Shown here: piece by piece, positions 1 through 6,057 of the stretch | How the letters are laid out: every line of letters starts with the position of its first letter | Numbering within the stretch: position 1 is the first letter of the stretch | From: Pseudomonadota bacterium | GTDB lineage: Bacteria > Pseudomonadota > Alphaproteobacteria > Rhizobiales > Hyphomicrobiaceae | Length of the DNA: 10,008 nt | Direction of reading: 5' to 3' | Assembly: GCA_021812845.1 (NCBI GenBank) | Contig: JAKAML010000023.1 | Span: 1-10,008, forward strand | The notes under the pieces: generated by a model | What the model was told of the DNA's origin: nothing | Databases searched by the model: none | What the model saw: only the letters and a program-made list of their open reading frames with translations | Translations under genes and position numbers: made by a program

Positions 1-10
1 TGCGAAAGCT

Positions 11-37
11 ACACTAGAATCATAGCGTTGCTAGTGT
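11..37. promoter_or_regulatory. Short operator-like dyad
   Basis: ACACTAG at 11-17 is the exact reverse complement of CTAGTGT at 31-37, with 13 bases between them. Spaced 7-bp dyads of this kind are typical of repressor or activator binding sites, but I cannot assign a regulator. The dyad may belong to a gene lying left of the window. It could also be chance, since a 7-bp match at one spacing is not rare. Confidence 0.22.
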
Positions 38-44
38 TCCTTTT

Positions 45-97
45 GGTTCCGACATTTGCACTGGAGCTTGCTGCAACGGGAAGCAAATGTCGGAACC
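45..97. repeat. Perfect 15-bp inverted repeat with 23-nt loop
   Basis: GGTTCCGACATTTGC at 45-59 is the perfect reverse complement of GCAAATGTCGGAACC at 83-97, separated by 23 bases. As RNA it would form a strong hairpin, but no T-run follows on either side, so it does not look like a classic intrinsic terminator. The arms are less GC-rich than the surroundings. It could be a bidirectional hairpin ending an upstream gene, two abutting ends of a lost insertion sequence, a small mobile repeat, or a binding site. The dyad itself is certain; its role is not known. Confidence 0.75.
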
Positions 98-444
98 GGC
101 ACACTGGGGCGCAGTGAGTGATCTTGTCACGTTCGCGCCGCGGTGCCGTCTCCTGGGTCTCGATGCAGGGAGGCGAGGTTGTGCAGTGGGTCTTCGGACG
201 AGCGTTGCCGCCGACTTAGACGCGGCCGGGTTCCGAACAACACGCTCACGGCGAACAGCGGATTGCAAAAACAATCAAAAGTAGTAAATATATACTTATT
301 GCAATCAAACAGGTGATTCGAGGGGCCAGCAGATCGCCGCCAGCGTCAGGGACTGCGGATGTTCAGCGTGTCACGCGGCGGAATTGAAGCGTGGCCGCCG
401 ACGCGGGGCTGGTGGCGGCAATAGTCGCGGCAGGCCGGTGCCGG
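98..444. other. Non-coding stretch with an AT-rich patch
   Basis: I see no convincing gene here. The only open frames are short, Arg/Ala-rich and lack a usable ribosome binding site. The notable feature is an abrupt AT-rich island at about 262-312 (TTGCAAAAACAATC, then TAGTAAATATATACTTATTG, then CAATCAAACAGG) inside otherwise GC-rich DNA. It fits a promoter or protein-binding region upstream of the large gene at 695, or a boundary of inserted DNA. Confidence 0.5.
263..290 (+). promoter_or_regulatory. Weak candidate promoter in AT-rich patch
   Basis: TTGCAA at 263-268 and TAAATA at 285-290 are spaced 16 bp apart and resemble sigma-70 -35 and -10 boxes. TATACT at 291-296 is an alternative -10 but lacks a well-placed -35. 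If used, transcription would run through the 14-bp tandem array and give a leader of about 400 nt before the gene at 695. AT-rich DNA easily yields such matches, and a promoter on the opposite strand is equally possible. Confidence 0.25.
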
Positions 445-550
445 CCCCGGTCTGGCTGCCCCGGTCTGGTTGCCCCGGTCTGGTTGCACCGGTCTGGTTG
501 CCCCGGTCTGGTTGCCCCGGTCTGGTTGCCCCGGTCTGGTTGCCCCGGTC
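445..550. repeat. 14-bp tandem repeat array, about 7.6 copies
   Basis: The unit CCCCGGTCTGGTTG is repeated head to tail. Full copies lie at 445-458, 459-472, 473-486, 487-500, 501-514, 515-528 and 529-542, with a partial copy (CCCCGGTC) at 543-550. Copy 1 has GCTG instead of GTTG and copy 4 has CACC instead of CCCC; the others are identical. The length is not a multiple of three, so copies shift frame and the array is unlikely to code for protein. It ends 144 bp before the chosen start of the large gene, so it probably lies in its leader or promoter region. Such arrays mutate by slippage and may vary between strains, or may act as repeated binding sites. Confidence 0.93.
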
Positions 551-684
551 CGGGCGGTGCGGCCGCGCGGCGCGGTCGGGGTTGGCCAGCCTCATGCCGG
601 TCGTGGTTGCGGTCGCGTCGCGTCGATCGGCTCGTTCGCGTGGTCGTCCGCCGGTGCCGGCGGGTGCAGCAAGAAACGCCATGC

Positions 685-692
685 GGGGGGAG
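685..692 (+). promoter_or_regulatory. Ribosome binding site for the large fusion gene
   Basis: GGGGGGAG at 685-692 is the best Shine-Dalgarno match near the start of the large frame. It supports the GTG at 695, although the 2-nt gap is shorter than usual if the whole GGAG pairs; pairing through the upstream G-run would relax this. The in-frame ATG at 731 has no comparable site. Confidence 0.45.
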
Positions 693-694
693 CC

Positions 695-3600
695 GTGAGG
701 GACACGTTTCGAACGACGTCGCGCGCGACGATGCGACAGGTGCGGCGCCTCGCCGATCGCGGGCGGGCAGCGGCGGTGACGGCCGCCCTCGCCTCCGGCT
801 GGCTGATCGCAACGACCGGATCGGTGGCCGCGATCCCGTCGCCGGAACTCGTCGTCGGCACGCTGTCGAGCATGTCGCAACTGTTCGCGGTGCTGTCGGC
901 GCTGCTCGGCGGCGGCGCGGTCGCAGCCGGCGCACGCCTCTCGGGACGGAAGGCCGAGACCTCGCGGGCGCGGCGCTGGTCGCTGGCCGTGCTCGGGCTG
1001 GTCGCGATCGCGGCCGTCGCAGGCAACGTCTACCAGTACGCGAGCGCCGCCGCCGATCGCCGGGCACGGCTCGAGGCGACCCTGGTGCGGCCGGCGGCGC
1101 GGGCGCCGGACGGCAAGCTCCTCGACGAGGCGCTGCGCGAGATGTCGTTCGACGAGCAGCGGCGGCATCCGCGCGGCATGAGCACGGAGGAGGCCGCCGC
1201 GTTCGTCGACGCCGTGTCCGCCGGTCGCGAGTCCGGAGCGGTGCTGCTCGACATCCGCGAGACCGCCGAGGCCGAGATGGGCAGCTTCCCCGGCGCACGC
1301 CACGTCCGCTATCCCGATCTCGAGACGGCGAACATCGACTTCACCGGCCGGCAGGCGCTGCTGTTCTGCCACAACGGCAACCGCAGCGGCGAGACCTGCG
1401 CGCGGCTCGCGGAGCGCGGCATCGCCTGCCGCTTCATCGTCGGCGGGCTCGAGAAGTGGCTGTCCGAGGGCCGGCCGATCGGCGCCGGGGGCAAGCGCTC
1501 GCTCGCCGACCTGCGCGCGCTGCCGCCCTTCCCCAACGACCGGACGCTGCTCGACACGACCGAGACGCGGGCACTGATCGAGACCGCGGGCGCCGTGCTC
1601 GTCGACGTCCGCTACCCCGGCGAGTTCAAGACGGGGCACATCAAGGGCGCGATCTCGCTGCCGATCCGGCCGCTGCCGACGGCAGAGCTCGTGCGGCGGC
1701 TCGAGGCGCTGCCGGCGCGGCCGGTCGTCGTGCCGTGCTACGACCGGCGGAGCTGCTTCTTCGGCGAGATCCTCGGCCTCGAGCTCACGCGCATGGGGCG
1801 CGATTTCCGCGGCCGCTACACGGTGCCGTGGGAGTACTTCGAGGCGCCGCCGAAGGCAGCCTACGTGGCCGACCTCGTGGCACTTCAGTCGAAGGGTCCG
1901 TGGGCGCGGGCGGTGGCGGCGCTGGCCGGGGGGATCGGAACCGTCGCGGCGACGACGGGCCTCGTGGGCGCGATCGTGCTGCTGGCGCTCGCCTCGCGGC
2001 TCCTCGTGCTGCCGTTCTCGCTCAAGGCCGAGCGCGACCAGCGGATCGCGCGCGAGATCGGACCGGAAGTGAGACGCCTCAAGTCGACGCTGGCCGACGA
2101 TCCGGTCCGGCGGGGACGCGCGCTCGCCGCCCTCTACCGCGAGCGCGGGCTGACACCGGGCCGCAACATGCTGGCGCTCCTGTTCCTGCCGCTGATGGCG
2201 ATGTCGGTCGAGGCGGTCTCCATCGCCGCCGCCGCGCGGCCGTCGCCGCTGCTTTGGCTCCCAGACCTGGCGGTCCCCGATCCCTACTACGTCGTGCCGC
2301 TGGCGTTCGGCATCCTCGCCGGCGCCTACATGTCGGCGACCCTCGCCTCGTCGCGGCGCCATCACGCGCTGATCTGGGGCCTGGCGGTCCCGCTGCTGTC
2401 GGTCGCCGTCGCCCTGCTGCCGGCCGCCGGCAGTTTTTACGTGCTGGCCAGCATCGCTCTCCTGGTCGCGCAGAGCTGGCTCGCCGGCGGCGGTCCGCGG
2501 CGGATCGGGCAGGGAGTGGCGCGGCGCTGGCACGCGGCGACCCGTGCCCGGCTCGGACATCCCGGCATCGTGCCGCTCGAGGATCTCGCGGCGCGGCACG
2601 AGGCGGGCAACAAGGCCGCGCGCCTGGCCGACCTCGCCGCGACGGGCCTCCCGGTGCCGCGCGGCATCGTGCTCACGCAGGGGTTCCTCACTGATTTCCA
2701 GCGCTCGGATGCGACCGCCCGGCGCCGGCACCTCGACAGGATCTGGCGCCGCATGGGCGCGGCGAAGCTCGCGGTCCGCAGCTCGGCCGTGGGCGAGGAC
2801 GGTGCGGCGCACAGCTTCGCCGGCGTTTTCGAGACGGTGCTCGACGTCGACCGCGCCGGGCTCGAAAAGGCGGTGCTCGACGTTCTCGGCTCGTTCTCGT
2901 CGGCGCGCGCGAGCCCCTACGGCGATGTCGCCGGGCAGGGCAACGTCCTGGTGCAGCCGATGGTCGCGGCGGAGTACGCGGGTGTGATGTTCACCGAGGA
3001 TCCGGCGGCGCCCGGCGCCATCCTGGTCGAGTTCGTGGCCGGAAGCGGCGAGGCACTGGTCTCGGGCCGCGCCGCGCCGGTGCAGTGCCGCTTCGGCCGG
3101 CTGACGGGGCGGCGGCTCGACGGCGCGGCGCTGCCGTTCGATCCCGCGCCGCTGGTCTCGCTCGCCGGCGCGATCGAGGCCCGCTTCGGCCGGCCGCAGG
3201 ACATCGAGTGGGCCTACGGGCCGGCCGGGTTCACGATCCTGCAGGCGCGCGACATCACGGCCGCGGCGGATAACGACGGCGCCGAGCGGCGCGAGGCGTG
3301 GCGGGATCTGCTGCGCCGCGCCGCCGGGCGCCGGCCGGGCGAGCCGGCGCTGGCACAGAACGAGATGACGGAGCTCTTGCCGCGCCCGAGCCCGTGCTCG
3401 CTGTCGCTGATCGAGGCGCTGTGGGCGGCGGGCGGCAGCGTCGATCAGGCGGCGCGCCGGCTGGGCCTCGGCTACGCCGTCGCCGAGGAGGGGCCGTCGC
3501 TGCACACGACGGTGTTCGGGCGGCTCTACGTCGACGCCCGCGAGGTCCACCAGCGCGCGCTCGTGGTCGGTGCGTTGTCGGCGCGCCGGCTGCGCCGGGA

Positions 3601-4810
3601 GGCCAGCGCGATCGAAAGGAGCGTGCGCACCGCCGTCGTGCCGCAGATCCTGGCGCGGCAGGTGCGGCAGGACGCGACCGACCTCGACCGTCTCTCCGCG
3701 CGCGATCTCATGGCCGAGTATCGCGACTGCCTGCAGCGGTTCGTGACCGAAGTGCACACGGAGGCCGAGATCGTCAATATCGCGGCCCGGTTCCTCCACG
3801 ACGACGCACGCCGGATCGCCCTGGCACTCGGGGTCGATCCCGACGCGATCGAGAGGCCGCGCGCGCTCACCTGCGAGCAGGAGGCGCTGCGGAACGCGCT
3901 CCTGATCGTGGGCCCCACGCGGCACGCCGCGCTGGAGTCGGCGATCGGTCATCGGGCCGCCTTCGACTACGAGCTCGCCCAACCGAGATACGGCGAGATG
4001 CCGGAGCGGCTCCACGAGGTGGCGCGCGCGCTGCTGCACGGGCCGGCCGCGGACGACGAGCACGGCCGCGCGCCGCAACGGAGGGTTCCGCTCGATCAGG
4101 TGCCGCGCCGGCTCAGGCGGGCGGTCGAGGCGGCGCAGCGGTTCGCGGTGCTGAAGGAGGACGCCAAGCACCACATCCTGCGCGAGTTCGCCCATCTGCG
4201 TCGGCTGCTGCTCGCGATCGATCGCCGCTTCGCGCTCGGCGGGCGGGTGTTCGAGCTCACGGTCGAGGAGGTTTCACGGATCGACGCCCGCTCGTCGCCG
4301 GCGCTGGCAGCCGTCGCCGCTGCGCGCCACGCCGCGCGCGGACGGCTGGGGTCGGGGCCGCCGCTGGCGCCGGTCTTGACGGCCGTCGACATCGAGGCCG
4401 CTGCGGCCGGCGGGGCGGCAGCCACGGCCCAAGGCGGCGGCGCGCTGGCAGGAACCCGGGTGTCGGGCGCCGCGCGCGCGGCTGGTCGCGCCCGCGTCGC
4501 CTGTCCCATCGCCGCCGAATCCGGCGCGCCGCTCGACGATTTCCGCGACGGCGACATCATCGTCAGCAGGATGGTGCCGCCGGCCTGGCTGCCCTACGTG
4601 CTGCGGTCGGGCGGCGTCGTCACCGAGGTCGGTGGCTGGCTCAGCCATATGGCCATCGTGGCCCGCGAGCGCGGCATCGCGATGGTCGTCGGCTGCCGCG
4701 GGCTCGAGCGGATCTCCACCGGCGACCGGCTGGTCATCGAGCCAGACGGGTCGATCGTGGTCGCGGAGGACGACGAGGCGGGTGTGCCGCTCGGCGCTGC
4801 GGCCGAATAG
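695..4810 (+). CDS. Membrane fusion: two rhodaneses, YidC-like core, PEP-synthase/RPH-like phosphotransferase
   Basis: Single frame of 1371 aa from GTG 695 (alternative ATG 731, 12 residues shorter); the frame stays open upstream but there runs through the tandem repeat. Visible parts: hydrophobic helices at about 25-48, 51-80 and 95-116; rhodanese 1 at about 160-263 with loop CHNGNRS (Cys225); rhodanese 2 at about 277-383 with loop CYDRRSC (Cys348, Cys354); YidC/Oxa1-like bundle at about 403-597, with Arg435 in the first core helix and LWLPDLAVPDPYY closely resembling E. coli YidC LWIHDLSAQDPYY. Then a PEP-synthase/PPDK-type ATP-grasp at about 625-857 (GNKAARLADLAATGLPVPRG, VRSSAVGED, VLVQPMV, IEWAY, ILQARDIT), a helical middle domain at about 858-1280 including FELTVEEV, and a swivelling domain at about 1281-1359 with GGWLSHMAIVARERG (His1318). 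No C-terminal PEP/pyruvate barrel, so the soluble half is laid out like rifampin phosphotransferase. Likely chemistry is ATP to His1318 to an unknown acceptor. The domains are clear; the joint function is unknown. Confidence 0.9.
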   Translation: MRDTFRTTSRATMRQVRRLADRGRAAAVTAALASGWLIATTGSVAAIPSPELVVGTLSSMSQLFAVLSALLGGGAVAAGARLSGRKAETSRARRWSLAVLGLVAIAAVAGNVYQYASAAADRRARLEATLVRPAARAPDGKLLDEALREMSFDEQRRHPRGMSTEEAAAFVDAVSAGRESGAVLLDIRETAEAEMGSFPGARHVRYPDLETANIDFTGRQALLFCHNGNRSGETCARLAERGIACRFIVGGLEKWLSEGRPIGAGGKRSLADLRALPPFPNDRTLLDTTETRALIETAGAVLVDVRYPGEFKTGHIKGAISLPIRPLPTAELVRRLEALPARPVVVPCYDRRSCFFGEILGLELTRMGRDFRGRYTVPWEYFEAPPKAAYVADLVALQSKGPWARAVAALAGGIGTVAATTGLVGAIVLLALASRLLVLPFSLKAERDQRIAREIGPEVRRLKSTLADDPVRRGRALAALYRERGLTPGRNMLALLFLPLMAMSVEAVSIAAAARPSPLLWLPDLAVPDPYYVVPLAFGILAGAYMSATLASSRRHHALIWGLAVPLLSVAVALLPAAGSFYVLASIALLVAQSWLAGGGPRRIGQGVARRWHAATRARLGHPGIVPLEDLAARHEAGNKAARLADLAATGLPVPRGIVLTQGFLTDFQRSDATARRRHLDRIWRRMGAAKLAVRSSAVGEDGAAHSFAGVFETVLDVDRAGLEKAVLDVLGSFSSARASPYGDVAGQGNVLVQPMVAAEYAGVMFTEDPAAPGAILVEFVAGSGEALVSGRAAPVQCRFGRLTGRRLDGAALPFDPAPLVSLAGAIEARFGRPQDIEWAYGPAGFTILQARDITAAADNDGAERREAWRDLLRRAAGRRPGEPALAQNEMTELLPRPSPCSLSLIEALWAAGGSVDQAARRLGLGYAVAEEGPSLHTTVFGRLYVDAREVHQRALVVGALSARRLRREASAIERSVRTAVVPQILARQVRQDATDLDRLSARDLMAEYRDCLQRFVTEVHTEAEIVNIAARFLHDDARRIALALGVDPDAIERPRALTCEQEALRNALLIVGPTRHAALESAIGHRAAFDYELAQPRYGEMPERLHEVARALLHGPAADDEHGRAPQRRVPLDQVPRRLRRAVEAAQRFAVLKEDAKHHILREFAHLRRLLLAIDRRFALGGRVFELTVEEVSRIDARSSPALAAVAAARHAARGRLGSGPPLAPVLTAVDIEAAAAGGAAATAQGGGALAGTRVSGAARAAGRARVACPIAAESGAPLDDFRDGDIIVSRMVPPAWLPYVLRSGGVVTEVGGWLSHMAIVARERGIAMVVGCRGLERISTGDRLVIEPDGSIVVAEDDEAGVPLGAAAE

Positions 4811-4825
4811 CCGGCGTCGTCGCGC

Positions 4826-4927
4826 CTAGGGGACGAGCATCCGCGCCGCCAGCGCCAAGGGTGTCACCGCGAAGACGGCGAGCATGGCCGTGTTGGGCCA
4901 TGCGAACCTGAACAGAAGCCAATCCAT
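4826..4927 (-). CDS. Possible small single-TM membrane protein (33 aa)
   Basis: A 33-codon frame on the minus strand starts at ATG (4927-4925) and ends with TAG at 4828-4826, only 15 bp from the convergent stop of the large gene. A good Shine-Dalgarno, GGAG, lies 7 nt upstream of the ATG on that strand. The peptide begins MDWLLFRFAWPNTA and continues with a hydrophobic run (MLAVFAVTPLALAARMLVP), consistent with one membrane helix. The frame also extends upstream to longer versions, but these lack the binding site and look non-coding. No family is recognised. It may be spurious because short hydrophobic frames occur by chance in GC-rich DNA. Confidence 0.35.
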   Translation of the reverse strand: MDWLLFRFAWPNTAMLAVFAVTPLALAARMLVP

Positions 4928-5172
4928 GGTCCAGCTCCATGCAATCCATGATTGAGCTGTTGTCGCACGGGCACATGAAGCCCCGGTGACAAGCCGGGCG
5001 TCAATTCCCATCGAATTGGCCGCAAATGCTGGTAGTTGGCCCGACGCGGTGACCGCGGTCGTCGGCATTCGGGGGCGGCTCTCAACGAAATTCTTACGAT
5101 CAGCAACTATAGGTAGCATGTGCGATGAAGAGGTCCCCTCGCCGGGGCCGGCGGCCCGATCCGACGGGCATC
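4928..5172. other. Intergenic region before the binding-protein operon
   Basis: No convincing gene. AATCCATG occurs twice, at 4921-4928 and 4943-4950, and CAATC-CAT-GATTG at 4942-4954 is a small palindrome next to the small minus-strand frame. A -10-like TATAGG at 5108-5113 lies 70 bp before the start of the binding-protein gene, but there is no good -35 at normal spacing. The operon promoter probably lies here but cannot be placed. No terminator-like hairpin with a T-run follows the large gene. Confidence 0.4.
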
Positions 5173-5176
5173 GGAG
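5173..5176 (+). promoter_or_regulatory. Ribosome binding site deciding the start at 5184
   Basis: GGAG at 5173-5176 is 7 nt from the ATG at 5184, an ideal spacing. This selects 5184 over the in-frame upstream ATG at 5118, which would add 22 residues of non-signal-like sequence and has no such site. Confidence 0.7.
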
Positions 5177-5183
5177 TGATCAC

Positions 5184-6050
5184 ATGCATCCTTTGCGGCA
5201 TTTGCGGCGCGGCACGGCTTCCCTGCCTTTCGCCAGTCCAGCGACGCGGGGCCGACCGGCACCCGGCCGGCGGTTCCTGGCTTTGGTGGCGCTCGTCGCA
5301 TTGGCGACGGCAGGCGCGGCCCGTGCCGTCGACCTTCGCGCGGCGGAAGCCCCGACGGTGCTCCGCGTTCAGGGGTCGACGACGTTCAACCACCGACTCG
5401 TCGAGCCGCATCGGGGCGAGATCGAGACACGATCCGGCGTCAAGTTCAACGTCATCCCCAGCAAGTCGATCTGGGGCCTGATCGCGCTGATCGAGAAGCG
5501 GGCGGATCTCGCCATGATCTCGGCCAGTCTCGAGAGCGAGATGGATGCGCTGCTGAAGACCCTCGAGGTCGCGGCCTTGAACGATCTCAAGGCCTACGAG
5601 ATCGCCCGCCTCCGCGCCGCCCTTGCCGTCCATCCCCGCAACCCGGTCCGCTACCTGACGCGGCGGCAGGTGCGGGCGATCCTGCTCGGCGACATCCGCA
5701 ACTGGAAGGAGGTGGGCGGACCCGACCTGCCGATCCGCGTCATCGCCACACAGGACGGCGGCGGCACCGTCGCGGCCGTGCGCACGCAGTTGCTCGATAA
5801 CCTGCCGATCCAGGCGCCGGAGGCCATCCGGATCGAGAGCGCAACTCAAGTCGTCAAAGTGGCCTCCCAGGAGCCCGGCTCGTTCACGATCGCACAGCTC
5901 ACTCTGGCCACCGGCTTCGGCCTCGTCGAGGTGACGCTGCCGGAGCCGATCGAGCAGGTCCTGAGCCTCGTCGTCAAGGGCGAGCCCACTGCGGAGATGA
6001 CGGCGCTCATCGACGCCACGCGCGAGGTCGCGCTCAAGCTGGAGTTCTAG
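5184..6050 (+). CDS. Periplasmic PstS-like phosphate-type substrate-binding protein
   Basis: This 288-aa protein has an N-terminal export signal: a long basic n-region (about 1-30), a hydrophobic core FLALVALVALATAGAARA (31-48), and probable signal peptidase I cleavage after ARA. RRFL at 29-32 resembles, but does not match, a Tat motif. The mature part looks like the PBP-like family that includes PstS: LRVQGSTTFNH (60-70) as the ligand-binding loop, LTRRQVRAILLGDIRNWKEV (158-177) followed by GGPDLPIRVI, and TQDGGGTVAAVR (189-200) in place of the usual R-D-x-SGT segment. No ABC permease or ATPase gene is adjacent. Instead, a GGDEF-EAL gene starts 7 nt after the stop. The likely role is ligand sensing in the periplasm rather than transport; the ligand is unproven and could be phosphate or another oxyanion. 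Confidence 0.85.
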   Translation: MHPLRHLRRGTASLPFASPATRGRPAPGRRFLALVALVALATAGAARAVDLRAAEAPTVLRVQGSTTFNHRLVEPHRGEIETRSGVKFNVIPSKSIWGLIALIEKRADLAMISASLESEMDALLKTLEVAALNDLKAYEIARLRAALAVHPRNPVRYLTRRQVRAILLGDIRNWKEVGGPDLPIRVIATQDGGGTVAAVRTQLLDNLPIQAPEAIRIESATQVVKVASQEPGSFTIAQLTLATGFGLVEVTLPEPIEQVLSLVVKGEPTAEMTALIDATREVALKLEF

Positions 6051-6057
6051 TTCGCGC

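Noticed and set aside
20..284. Overlapping small frames on both strands (84 and 65 codons)
   Set aside because: They run through the inverted repeat and into the AT-rich patch, lack good ribosome binding sites and show no recognisable family.
445..550. CRISPR-like array
   Set aside because: The 14-bp units are directly adjacent with no unique spacers, so this is a simple tandem repeat.
470..694. Upstream extension of the fusion gene to a TTG inside the tandem repeat
   Set aside because: The added 75 residues come partly from the 14-bp repeat and are low complexity. There is no binding site at 470, while a G-rich site precedes GTG 695.
371..4195. Very long minus-strand open frame (1274 codons) opposite the fusion gene
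   Set aside because: Its product is an Arg/Pro/His-rich mix with no domain pattern, and the + strand frame shows several unmistakable families over the same DNA. Long antisense frames are expected when third positions are GC-rich.
3298..4911. Second + strand frame of 537 codons overlapping the phosphotransferase half
   Set aside because: Arg/Gly/Ala-rich shadow with no motif; the overlapping frame has the ATP-grasp and His-domain motifs.
4982..4998. CCCGG/CCGGG hairpin as a terminator for the fusion gene
   Set aside because: Only a 5-bp stem, about 170 bp after the stop, and no T-run.
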